A model generated the notes under the pieces. That model did no database searches, was not told the origin of the DNA, and worked only from the letters and a program-made list of their open reading frames with translations. Of a DNA stretch of 64,000 nucleotides, positions 1 through 10,276 are shown piece after piece. The position numbers were made by a program, and so were the translations under genes. Position 1 is the first letter of the stretch. Each line of letters begins with the position of its first letter. The DNA is from Gaeumannomyces sp. JS-464 (taxonomy: Eukaryota; Ascomycota; Sordariomycetes; Magnaporthales; Magnaporthaceae), in contig NGZR01000003.1 in NCBI GenBank assembly GCA_002197995.1, positions 2,046,001 through 2,110,000 of the forward strand, read 5' to 3'.

Positions 1-57
1 GTTCCTTGCAACATAACAGTATTGACTCGGGCGCCACAGCCGCGAGCAGGAGTTATC

Positions 58-267
58 ATGACGGCAAGTTTGCGTTCGTCTATCTTATCTCTACTTTTTC
101 TTTTGGCACTTCTTCATTCTGGCAACATCACCAGGTTGCTACCACCATCTGTACACGGCATCGACAGCGACCCTCAAAGGCAATTTCAAGGCGATGGAGA
201 GAGCGGTCGACGCAGACGAAGGAGGGCAGGAGCTCTTCATGCTCTGTATTATAGTATTATCCCATAG
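58..267 (+). CDS. putative secreted peptide precursor, 69 aa
   Basis: An intact 69-residue reading frame with the layout of a processed peptide precursor. Residues 1-22 look like a signal peptide (basic start, Leu-rich core, small residues near position 22). A hydrophilic pro-segment with one NIT glycosylation sequon follows. Residues 50-55 are six arginines, a strong kexin-type cleavage site, and the last 14 residues are AGALHALYYSIIP preceded by that Arg run. I chose the ATG at 58 over the in-frame ATG at 22 because the signal peptide starts there. It converges with the next gene, with 55 bp between stop codons. The tail is hydrophobic and aromatic and ends in Pro. I do not recognise the family: it could be a signalling peptide, a RiPP-type precursor or a small effector. 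Secretion and processing are inferred from layout only. Confidence 0.5.
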   Translation: MTASLRSSILSLLFLLALLHSGNITRLLPPSVHGIDSDPQRQFQGDGESGRRRRRRAGALHALYYSIIP

Positions 268-322
268 ACCATCTTTCTCAGGCATGGAATGCGGGCTCCA
301 CATCCATACACGAGCCTCTTTT

Positions 323-1093
323 TTAATAGCCACCACCAGAGGAGTCATCTTCCTCTTCTTCCAATATAATTGACTGCAGCAACGGCATCCTCCGCATGTG
401 CTCGCTGTGGGGGCCTCTGATCTCGATACGATCAATGACCTGCCAGTCGATCTCGGGGAGGCCAAGGCTGGCGAAGTAGTCCTCGCGCTCCCCGCGCTTC
501 GTTCCCGCGATGGCGCCGGACGATGATGGCGGAGCCGCCTGCTGCTGAGCGACGGCCGAGGAGGTGGCGGTGCTGGCGGTGCTCCCGCGGCGCGCCAGCT
601 GCGACGTGCTGTCGGCGGCGGGCTCCTCCTTGTCCAGGCTCAGAACCGAGACGGACAGATCGGCGATGATTTTGACGACGATGCCGGTGATGATGCCGAC
701 GAAGGCTGCCGAGCCGAACTGTATGTTTGTGCCCGCGTTAGTGTGGCGTCCAGGGAGGGGCGGGATATGACCTGAGAAACAATAAGCCTACGTATATGTA
801 AATCGGCTGCAGCTTGGGCGCGAGCCCGACGAGGAACCACAGCGGCGCCAGCGCATAGGCGACGGTGTAGATGACTGGAGAGAGCACGAGGAACAGGGCG
901 CGCCAGGCGAAGGAGACGGGGTAGACGGCGAGCTTGATCATGGCTCCCGCGGCGTAAGCACGTAGGCCAGGATCGTGGTTGCTAAGGCGTAGGCGGCGCC
1001 GGCGAGGCTGGCCACCGCGCCCGCGGTGGCTACGATAACCGACGGGATGGCCGACAGCGCCGACAGGACGACCGCGGGCGCTATTTTGTCCAT
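323..1093 (-). CDS. small multi-pass membrane protein of unknown function (one frame break)
   Basis: Two exons. The first starts MDKIAPAVVLSALSAIPSV and holds three hydrophobic stretches; the intron is 719-791 (donor GTAGGC, acceptor ACAG). The second starts FGSAAFVGIITGIVVK, another membrane-like stretch, and ends in a soluble tail rich in Ser, Ala and Gln that closes with an acidic run (EEEEDDSSGGGY). Full length would be about 232 residues with about four membrane segments. The frame breaks at about 942-965: the first 50 codons and the next 50 codons are one base out of register, which one missing base would repair. No catalytic motif is visible. It looks like a fungal lineage-conserved membrane protein with a cytosolic tail, but I do not recognise it. 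The last 55 bp before the peptide gene form a very short convergent gap. Confidence 0.55.
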
Positions 1094-2627
1094 TGGTAGG
1101 ATCGGGGTTAGGGTGTGACCCCTTTCCTGTGAGGGTATTTACGGAATGGAGTTGGCGCAATCGGATAAGGGGGGTGTCCCAGTCGCGTGCGCGTGACCTC
1201 CAACCGGTGTCGTTCGGCCCCCCGCTTTACCAATAGATGCCGCTCCTGCCTGCAGGCTGCGAGACGTGCCGCCGTACGGAGGTATATGACGGAGATGACA
1301 AAGGAGCCCTCACTGGCCTGCGGGCGGGTGGACTATTTGCTGAACCTCGTCTGGGGATGCGTCGTGTTTTTACTCCCCCGAATGAGGCGCAAAATCCCCA
1401 GTGTTGCCGGACTTGGCCGCGCAGTGTTGCGCCTTCTCCCGACGTGCGGTGGAGGACGAGCAGTTGTGGTCTGCCCTGGTGCGTCAATGAAATGCGGAGG
1501 CTCCCAAGGCTGGGGCTGGGGGACGGACTTGGTTGTCGCTGCGAGTGTGTCCCGTTTTGGCTAGTCCGCCGCTGGATCTCTCATGCCAGGCGCAGGCGGC
1601 GCTGGGGTCAACAAACCACACAGCATGGAGCCCAAGACGACCTGACCACACAATAAGCTGTGGTTGCACGTGAACTGAGCCTGGCGCACGCGTCCTCTTG
1701 CATGCAACGCGCGTAGGGAGCTTTCAGCCATCTCCAACAGGAAACTCAGCCCATGGTTTGAGGTCTCACGGCGCGCACGCGACTCATCGTCTGCTGCGGG
1801 TTTGCGTCACTCCACTCGAGGTCGGGAAAACCCCGGGCCCCACCGCCCCACCGCACTGCACGCCACGAACTCAATCCAGGCGCAGCGTGTGGTCCCAGGC
1901 TGTTGGCCGCGGGCACTGATGCCGACTTCTGTTTTGGAGTGTTCAATTTCAATGGTACAAGCCAAACTGGAGCTGCCATTGCACGTTTGAGTTTCCCATG
2001 TCCAAACTGGACCTGCCACCAGATCTAACCTTGGGGTCCAGCTGCGTCACCCGTCATCTGCAGGGGCGAAAAGACCAGGCTGGAAACCAACAAGCCCTTT
2101 TCTGACTGGTTGATAGACAGATGGATTGATTCGATTCCGTTGCTTGGCTGTCGACTATCCGATTCATTCCCTCCTGCTCGTCCGTTTTGATCCACCGCCG
2201 CAGCGCAGGTGAATTGGACGAAGCAAGGCGGCCAGGGACGTGCGGGCCTGCGCTTTTGGTCAGCCCGGAATTCAATTTTGATTTCTCAACCTGCTGCACT
2301 GCACGTTGGTGCCATTTCGCTGGCGCCGTCCGAGCAGCCGAAGCCGTCTTTTTTTTTCCGCCTTCACCTCGCCCGCCTGCGCCTACCCGCCGTTTTGGCC
2401 ACCAAACCGGAACCCATCGGCGACTAGGCTCAGGACAGGGGCAGCCGTTCTTCGCGCACCGCCCCTCCAATCAACGGCCCCTGATTAGTGCCCTCGGTCC
2501 TCGTCGCGCTGCTGCCCGCCAGCTGGAAAACGTCCGCCCGCCGGGACCCCCCTCTTTGCAATCGCCGCCCTCCAATCCACCCCCACTCACGACCAAAAGA
2601 GGACCCGGGGGCCTCGCGCACCAGAAA
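1094..2627. other. intergenic region between the membrane protein and the SNF1 beta gene
   Basis: This gap lies between two divergent genes and should hold both promoters. Many overlapping open frames exist on both strands because the DNA is GC-rich, but none looks like a protein. The last 400 bp are pyrimidine-rich with a run of nine T at about 2349, fitting a long 5' leader of the SNF1 beta gene. Confidence 0.4.
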
Positions 2628-4288
2628 ATGGGCAACCAAAGCTCAGCCCAGCGACCGCCTGCGACAACGGCCTCGTCCTCGTCCGCCTCGGCTGCCGCCT
2701 CCACGAGCACCTCGGCCCCAGGCAGCGAAGCCCCGACCAGGTCCCATTCGCGCCGCGACTCCAAGCACCCCATTCCCGTCCGCAGCCACCGCGTCGCCGC
2801 CCCGCCCGAGCCGTCGCTAGCCCAGGCCCAAGGCTCCACCCGCCGCCCGCGCCCAGAACGCCCACCACCAGCCGTCGCAATCCCAATCCTCGCTCCCGCC
2901 ACAGCCCATCGCCGTCCCGTCGCCGTCCTCGAGCCTGTCGCACACCCCCGAGCCCTCGGCCTCGTCCAGGCCCGCCCAGCAGCCCCCGCCACCACAGCCC
3001 GCGCCCGCCGCCGCCGCCGCCGCCGCCTTGGACGAGCCCACCAGGCCCGTCGCCGTTCCCAACTCGTCGCAGAACAACCACCACCACCACCACCGGCCAC
3101 CGCCGTCCGAGTCGTCAGAAGCCGCAGGCGAGAAAGGAGCCGGCAGTCTGGAAACCCCCGACACCGCCTCCATGATGATGGCGACAAGCAGCATCCAGGA
3201 CATGTCGTACCTGACCCGTCCGCCGAGGTTACCACTGCCCATCGAGGAGGAGATCCACACGCCCGGGTCTCCCATCATCTCGCCCGATGACATCCCGCTG
3301 GGCTCTCCGGTCGGCAACGTCGAGGCGCTCGACTCGGACGAGACGCTCAACCGCAAGTCGTCGGCCCTCAGCGCCAACACGTTCATGGAGGAGGAGGCCG
3401 AGGAGGAGCTCAGGGTCGACAAGACGAGGCCCACAGTGCCCTTCACTCTCGAGTGGCCCGGCGGCGGCGACAAGATTTACGTCACAGGCACCATCTTCCA
3501 GTGGAACCGCAAGCACCGGCTCTATGCAGTGTGAGTATAGGACAGCGACTGTCCCCACCGCCTAATAAGCATAGCTCTGCTGACATATGCGTCGCCTGAC
3601 AGGGAGGGCAAGCCAGGCGTGTTCGCCGCGACGATGAACATCCTGCCAGGAACACACCACGTCAGGTTCCTCGTCGATGGTCAGATGCAGACGTCGCCGG
3701 ATCTGCCGACCACGGTTGACTTTGGAAACAACCTCGTCAACTATATCGAAGTGAGAGCGGCCGAGGCTGCTCCTGGGGCGACGAGTGCGGACGCGGCCGA
3801 GCAAAAGGACCCGCAGCAAGACCTCTCAGCCTCAAGAGGAGGTTCCCTGATCGACGAGAAGACGGTTAGATATAAGGAGGTCGACCCGATAGAAAGCTTC
3901 GAGTACGACATACCCCAATATCTCCTCGACTTTGATCAGCCCGAAGAGTCGGGGCCGTACCATCGCTCCGTCATTGCCATCGAGAAGCTGCCCACGCCGC
4001 CAAGCCTCCCGGGCTTCCTCGGCAAGCCGATCCTGAACGCCGCCGTCCTGATCAAGGACGACAACAGCGTACTCAACATGCCGAACCACACGGTTCTGAA
4101 CCACTTGGCGACGAGCAGCATCAAGAATAACATTCTTGCCGTATCTGCCACGACCAGATATAAGAGCAAGGTGAGTTGCTGCGCATCAGAATACAGCGAT
4201 ATGCGACATGTGCGTGAGACTGACCCCTGGCCTATTTCAACAGTATGTAACGACAATCATCTACAAGCCGACATCCACAGACGGCTGA
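2628..4288 (+). CDS. SNF1/AMP-activated protein kinase beta subunit (Gal83/Sip2 family)
   Basis: This is the scaffold subunit of the SNF1/AMPK heterotrimer, which couples carbon and energy status to metabolism. The start is MGNQSSAQR, a good N-myristoylation signal as in Sip2 and AMPK beta. About 290 low-complexity residues rich in Ser, Pro, Ala and His follow. The glycogen-binding CBM48 domain starts at PTVPFTLEWPGGGDKIYVTG and crosses the first intron. The C-terminal ASC domain runs from about residue 370 and ends in the typical KYVTTIIYKPTSTDG. Introns are 3531-3602 and 4171-4243; the mature protein is about 505 residues. The frame is broken near 2845-2856: the upstream frame (SLAQAQGSTRR) and the downstream frame (QNAHHQPSQSQSS) join if one GC pair missing from a GCGCGC run is restored. 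Upstream in-frame codons from 2187 are taken as leader. Confidence 0.92.
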
Positions 4289-4855
4289 AGGCCGGAATCC
4301 CCTCTCCACGACTGTCCAATCAAACTTGCTGTTCGCCAGCCACCGGGCAGTCTGCCCATGTCTGAATCCTGCGTCTGGGTACCCCTTTGGCATCGGTTCT
4401 GGGTGGGCACTCTTGGTGCTCTTACAGCCCATCCGGGTGGGTGGAAACATAGCTTTTGCTAGGTGTAATATTTCTTGGGTATAGAGGTCGCTATTGATAC
4501 TCAGGTACCTGGGGCCTACTCTTCAATCTTTCTTTTTCTCTCATGAGCGGGGAGGACTTGGAAGGGTCCGTCGTTGTTCCGAGACCCGAAGCTAATAATA
4601 CGGTCCTGTAACGAGTCTGGGCTGGAGCGATGAGTCTACGGAGGGAGGGTGCGGTGATTTATGACGGGCTCAGGGATTCGGTTGGTGTTCGGATATGTAT
4701 GGACTCGGATATGCCTGGCTTTCCGGCCGCGAGCGTGACGAAACGGTAGGATGGCAACCCGAGAGATAGAGAAGCATGGGACGCCATGAATCAAGAATGG
4801 AGGTCAACAATGAATACTCGAGCGCTTTTGTTATTATTATCCCTCCACAGACCCG
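4289..4855. other. convergent gap between the SNF1 beta and KAE1 genes
   Basis: Both neighbours end here, so this holds two 3' untranslated regions. No open frame with coding character was seen. The last 60 bp are AT-rich (TTATTATTAT), consistent with the 3' end of KAE1 on the minus strand. Confidence 0.5.
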
Positions 4856-5224
4856 TCAGTCTCTCCACTTGACATGGACCTCGTCGGTCCGGAACCTCTG
4901 GGTGCACGTGCTGTCGGCCAGGGCGGTCTCGAAGCCGGTCTCGTAGGCGAGCAGGCCGGCGTGGGCGATCATGATGCCGTTGTCGATGCAGAAGCGCTCG
5001 TCGGTGGCGTAGACGCTCCCGCCCCTGTCGCGGGCCATGGCGCCCATCATGTCCTGCAGGCGCTCGTTGGAGCCGACGCCGCCGACGATCAGGACCTGGC
5101 TGCTCCCGACGTGGGCCATGGCGCGCTCCGTGATCTCGACCAGCATGGCGAAGACGGTCTCCTGGAGGGTGAAGCAGAGGTCTTCGGGCGTTATGATTAT
5201 TGCGGCGTCTTCAGGGGTGGAGGT

Positions 5225-5256
<32 letters not shown>

Positions 5257-5992
5257 CCTGCTGCTGCTGCTGCTGCTTGAACATTTGCGCCGCCAGCTCG
5301 TCGGCGCGCGTCAGGATGCCCGAGAAGGAGCAGTCCATGCCCTTGACGGCGTAGGGAAGGTCCAGCAGCACTTTTCCCTTCTTGGCCAGCTGCTCGATGT
5401 TGTAACCGGGGGCCGGGTCGTTGCTGATGCGCAGGGTGCGGGCGAAGCGGTCGAGGCAGTTGCCCACCGCGATGTCGAGAGTCTCGCCAAAGATGCGGTA
5501 CCGCTGCTCGGCGTAGGCGATGACCTGCGTGTTGCCGCCGCTGACGTACAGCACCACGGGGTCTGCCGCGCCCGTGATGGCGCGCCCCATCTCGATGTGG
5601 CCGACGCAGTGGTTCACGCCGACGAGGGGCTTGCCCCACAGCAGCGCCAGCGCGCGCGCCCCGACCGCGACCGAGGTCAGGGGCGCGCCCATGCCGGGCC
5701 CCTGGGTGAAGCAGATGCAGTCGATGTCCCGGACGGAGACGGCCGCGTCGCGGAGCGCGCGGAGGGCGACGCGCACGAAGAAGGCGCGGTGGTGCGCCGC
5801 CGTGTCCTTGGGCAGGAAGCCGGTGCCGGGTGGGGAGACGAAGGTGTCGCGCACGTTGGAGAGCACCACGACGGCCGGCTCCGAGGCCGGGTCTGGGTGG
5901 TGCGCGATCACGCCGATGCCGAGCTTGTTGGCGCTGCCTTCGCACCCGAGCGCGATGCGCCGGCGAGGTGGGGCTGGGCGGCCTGCGGCCAT
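4856..5992 (-). CDS. KAE1: tRNA N6-threonylcarbamoyladenosine synthase subunit Kae1 (KEOPS/EKC complex)
   Basis: Kae1 is the ATPase of the KEOPS/EKC complex that transfers threonylcarbamoyl to A37 of ANN-decoding tRNAs (t6A). The gene has no intron and reads intact for 378 residues. The actin-like fold starts [17 protein letters not shown]. The metal ligands are H128 and H132 in [11 protein letters not shown], and the nucleotide-binding [11 protein letters not shown] is at about 150-160. A C-terminal loop with [16 protein letters not shown] carries the last conserved Asp and Asn. An unusual Gln tract (about residues 240-256, one Glu inside, then TSTPEDAAI) interrupts the protein between the CSFSG motif and the helix that usually follows; Kae1 proteins are normally about 330-350 residues. 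No mitochondrial presequence is visible, so this is the cytosolic enzyme rather than Qri7. Confidence 0.95.
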
Positions 5993-7509
5993 GGCTTTCT
6001 ATATGGTTTTGGGGGTGTGCTGTCGAGGACTGAGGTTTATATCTTGCCCCGTCTGTCGTCCCCTGTGCCCCGTGCCTGCACTGAGAGTTCACTCCCCGCG
6101 CGCGCAGTGCAGATAGATAGATGTTGGGGGCTGTTGGTGATGCATGTATCATGCAGCAGAATCTCCCCGAGTGCGGGGCTTCCCCGGGCAAAGCAGCAGC
6201 ACCGGGGTTTCCGGAGGCGGTTCAAAGACAGCAGCGCGCCTCCCCGTTGGCTATGCGCTGGTGGCCGGGCCTGCACGTCGACTCCCCTTGGGTCTGCGTC
6301 GAAAGCCAAAAAAAAAATGGGGCGTACACCCTATGTCCTGTCTAACTCTTTGAGATAACCCCCCTGGCGGCAGGTGACGCAGGCACAAGAGTTACGTGGT
6401 TGGGCGTCCAAGTCCCTACAGGTCCACGTATGAAAAGAAGCAAGTATCGAGACAAACAAAAATAAAATAAGTAAAAACAACGAGACTTTTGACACTACGA
6501 TATGTCAGGAGAGCTCGAGTCGGGTCCGAAACAGATGCTGCGCACCTAGACGGGAAGAATAGATAACTGTTTCAACGTGTGAATGCACTATTTAGGAAGT
6601 CTGCCGTTCGTTGATACTACATCGGCCATGTGAGGGGCTTTGCGGGTGGTTTTTTACGTCACACTTCCCATTAGGACCCTTGCGAGCCCACTTTCTGACG
6701 ACAGAGGAGAGGCGGGCGGGCAAGCGAGGGTTTCAATAAAGAAAAGAAAAAAAAAAAAAAAAAAAAAAAATCTCTCGATGAATTAAGTAGGGTAAAAAAG
6801 AAATGGCAGAAAAAAAAGCTCCATACCAGCGGGACGGGGATTTTTGAGTTCCCACAGCTCTGGCGCTGCCCGCCGGGCGCATTGCGTCTGCTTGCTGCTC
6901 GTTGCTGCTGCCGCTGCTGTGTGTGTTCCGCCGCTGTTCCCTGCTGCTGCTGCCCTGTAATGGCCCGTGCGGGGGAGCCAGCCGGGGTGGGGGCTAAGAA
7001 ACAAGCGCCCGCACGCAGATCGATTGGTGCGTTGTTGGTGTGGTGCTGCTGCTTAGGTTGTGTGCGTGTGTGTGTGTGTGCGAGTGAGATCGGGTAGGTA
7101 GGTGGTGAGCAAGAGCCCAGCTTTCTTCGAACGGCACTTAAACCTCCCAGCCCGTCTGCGCTCCTCTCCGCACCACCACCACCACCACCACCACCAAACC
7201 GACCAACCAAGCAGAGCAAAGCAATACAACACCTGACCACGGCCACACAGCCAAACATACCCTCCCGAACTGCTCTGGCCTCCGCGACCTGGAATATATA
7301 CTTTTTGATCTTCCACTCCTCTCGCCACGGCGCATACAATCTTCTCGTTCTCTTTCTCTCCACGCAGCCCTAGCGCTAAGCCCCTCCCAGCTACCTCGGG
7401 CAGGCAGACGGACGGCTTACCTACTGCCAGCAAGGCGGTCGCGAAACCCTCTTCCGGCTTACGGAACCGGCCTTCCGTCCACCTACCTTTCTTCCCGGCC
7501 ACCGCGAAG
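5993..7509. other. upstream region of KAE1 and intergenic DNA
   Basis: It contains the KAE1 promoter next to 5993, a GT repeat near 7065-7082, a CAC repeat near 7173-7197 and a 24-A tract (6747-6770). The stretch 7150-7509 is CT-rich and includes a TATATA-like element at about 7295, so it resembles the leader of a plus-strand gene. Long minus-strand open frames across 6671-8177 lack protein-like composition. Confidence 0.35.
6747..6770. repeat. poly(A) tract, 24 nt
   Basis: An uninterrupted run of 24 A in intergenic DNA, preceded by GAAAAG. It is directly visible. It may be microsatellite growth; there is no adjacent sequence that would make it a retroelement tail. Confidence 0.95.
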
Positions 7510-7967
7510 ATGGTGGCAAAAACTACCCTTTCTGCTTTTTCTCGTCCCACAAGGTGAGTCTGCCCTGCTGGTGCCGATCCCTTGCGCGCGCCTCTATCTC
7601 CGAGTCTTCTCCTTGCAACCGTCCACCCACGGCCGTCATCGTGGAACCCCGGGAGCTTCTCGGGGGCACAACCCAACTGCTTCCCCCTTCTGCCCCAGCA
7701 TCTTGCTCGCAAGCGTGAGTGGGCATCACTGGTCGCAAGTTGGCCATCGGTGCTGCGTGCAACATATTGTGGGCAAGAGAATCTCCGACATTTGTCTATT
7801 TTCAAAGTTTTTGCTCCCGGCGGGCATCGGCATGCAATGCGTAATGCTGACCATCGGGCCTTCACTCCATATAGCCCTCCCAATGACGTCGACTTTGCAG
7901 TCTGGAGAATAAAATGTACAGCCTTCTCGACGAATATGTACAGGTCGCAAGCGAGGAAGAAGAATAA
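7510..7967 (+). CDS. possible very small spliced gene, 36 aa, unknown
   Basis: A candidate only. The ATG at 7510 follows a CT-rich leader and opens MVAKTTLSAFSRPT. A canonical donor (AAG/GTGAGT) follows at 7554. The acceptor TTTGCAG ends at 7900 and restores the phase to read SLENKMYSLLDEYVQVASEE plus two Glu, then stop. The second exon is helical and acidic, which GC-rich noise rarely gives. The 347-nt intron is longer than most others here. An alternative acceptor near 7702 also keeps the frame open but gives an unconvincing tail ending in LQSGE at about 7912. The function is unknown and the stretch could instead be untranslated. Confidence 0.25.
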
Positions 7968-8173
7968 AATGAGACAAAGAAGAACAAAACGAAAGACAAG
8001 AGCCGCCGGCCCGACAGACCCCAACGCCACAGAAACCCAAGATGTCCTGTTATCCGCCCGCCCTTTCCAGTCACCAAACACAACGCAGGGGGTATTCAAG
8101 TCGGAGAAAGCAGAGTCGAAAAGACGGAGAAGAGAATGACGGCCCAACGACGAGGCACGCATCGAAGCCCTCA

Positions 8174-8187
8174 TCATGAGGCGCTTG

Positions 8188-8227
<40 letters not shown>

Positions 8228-10276
8228 TTGTTGCTGAGCAGCAATGGCATTGGCGAGCGATGGCGGAAGAGCTGGCCGAGCTGCCGGCGAGATCCCGTTG
8301 GCCACGGCACCGTTCTGCGCGTCGCCACGCCGGCTCAATGGGGTCGGGATGCCGAAGGGAATGCTGGCTCGGAACTTCAGCGCCCGAATGTCGTACGGGT
8401 CAACCTCGTACACAAGCTCGTCGTCTTCACTGTCGTCATCATACTTCCATCGGTCTGAAGCTCCCGCTGAAGGATCTGGCCGAGGCTTATTAATCACTCG
8501 CCTATCGATCCACAACCTGTTCAGCCGACCTATACGACGACGGTACTCCTTTGGCGCTGGGCAGTACTCCTCATCATCCTCGGCCAGCCCCTGGAAGCGG
8601 ACAAGAGGTCCGGGCCCGGGGACGGGCTCTGGCTGATCCAAGTCCATGGGCGTTGGTTCTTCCAGACCCTCGGCCGACGCCGAGTTAGGCGGCGTCATGA
8701 GGTACTGAACCTTCACGGGGCGGTACTTGGGCTGCTTCTGGCTCTCGAGAGGCTCCAGTGCGTCACGGGTGAGATCAACATGGTTGAGGTTCCACTTCCG
8801 GTGGTTCTCAATCTTGTTCTCTATGTCGAGCCGCATCTCGTTCTCCTTCTCACACACGCTGCTCCGACCAACTGGACGACGACTCAGTGTCGGTGGTGGA
8901 CACGACGACACGGCCGCCCACTCGGCCCTGGTCGTGGCGGCGCACGCACACAGCACCGGCCGCCGGTCGCTGACGTACGACACGCGGGACTCGATTGCTG
9001 GCTGCTTCTTCTTCTGACGGCTGCACGACCGTCGACGCTGTCACGTCGTGCACGCCACACCACCACACCACGCACTCGCCCATGCCTGCACGACAGAGAC
9101 CAGGTTCCACCAGACGACGGGCACACCACTACCTTGCGTTGTAAAGGTCCTCATCATCAGTCTTGATGCCAAGATGGATCTTCAGCGCCCTCAGCTTCGC
9201 TCGTTGTTCGAATACGGCCCGGTCCACATGCAACATGTCACGCTTCATGAGCTCGCGACTGTGGGCCTGCTGAACAAGCTCACGTCCCTCCTCGAGTTCG
9301 CGGCGCAGACGCTTGAGCTTGTCTGCGCTCTGCACGTCTCGTGCCCTGGTCTTACGGGTTTGGCGGACCTCCCTTCGCCTGAAGCAGACGAACGGATCCC
9401 CCTCATCGGTCTCTTGGTGAGTCTCGAACTTTAGACTGGCGTGCAGCGGCCCCTTCTTGGCTTGACGCTGCTGTTTCCAGTACTCATAGAGGGCCTTGGC
9501 GTGGGTCATGAGCTTTGGAGAATCCAGCTCGTTCAGACCCGGCACCATCTGGTCGTACGGGATGACGGTGTGGTCGACCGAGGCGTACGGGGCCTGGACC
9601 GAAGCCGTGTCCTCGTACACCTCCATTATCCTCTCAAAGTCATCCTCGGACAGCTGCGCTTGTGCAGCGCGGTCCTGGTTGTATCCTTTGAGGAACACCT
9701 CATCATCCTCGGTCATGTCATACTGACAGCCTATACATTCTTCCACCGTCTGCGAGAAGCGGATGAAGTTTGTGGGCTCGTTGAACTTGACAGGATACAG
9801 CTCGTTATAGTTTATCTTGCTCTCCTGGGGCGGCGGTACGGGGATCTCCTTGTCCGCTGCGGTGCCCGAGGTTTGCAGGACTGCTTGCAGATGGTATTCC
9901 TAATTGTGTTTAGGACAATGTCAGCAAAGGAAAACATGGCACAGGTAAGGCTTGTTGCTTCTTTTTTTTTTTTGCTGATATGCATGCATAGATGGTGACT
10001 TGTGATGTCTCCCCGGTATCTTGATAATGCCATGTCGTGAAGGGGGCGTGACTGTTGAGTCACGTGACCAAACGCGACACGTGGTCACATGACCGACGGC
10101 GACGGTGACGAGAAAAAAACAAAAAAACTCACATTTTCCTCAGCGGACTCGACGCCCGTGGAGATCTGCTCGTTTTTGAGAGACTCATACTCGTTCTGGT
10201 CGATTTCGGAGAAGAGGACAACGGGCAGGAGGGTCTTCACGTTAAGCTTCTTGTAGCGGACTTTACGTGTCGCCAT
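8174..10276 (-). CDS. EPL1: enhancer of polycomb-like protein Epl1 (NuA4 histone acetyltransferase subunit)
   Basis: Epl1 is the scaffold of NuA4/piccolo that anchors Esa1 and Yng2 and directs acetylation of H4 and H2A on nucleosomes. Exon 1 opens MATRKVRYKKLNVKTLLPVV, the EPcA start. After intron 9900-10132 it continues EYHLQAVLQ through the conserved FRRREVRQTRKTRARD basic helix. Intron 2 runs from donor 9132 to an acceptor I place at 9021 (phase-correct); another phase-correct acceptor lies just before SVCEKENEMRLDIENK, so the roughly 45 residues between are uncertain. The C-terminal part includes NHVDLTRDALEPL and a YRRRIGRLNRLWIDRR segment, and ends with a 17-Gln tract and ASAS. Length is about 585 residues. 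It is divergent from the calcineurin B gene across a gap of about 1.1 kb. Confidence 0.9.

Noticed and set aside
4874..6358. 494-codon plus-strand open frame across KAE1
   Set aside because: It is the antisense shadow of KAE1 (GC-rich third positions keep it open), rich in Gly, Val and Leu, with no domain.
7053..8177. 374-codon minus-strand frame between KAE1 and EPL1
   Set aside because: Contains runs encoded by CAC and GT repeats and Trp stretches; no domain. The 3' UTR of EPL1 and intergenic DNA explain it.
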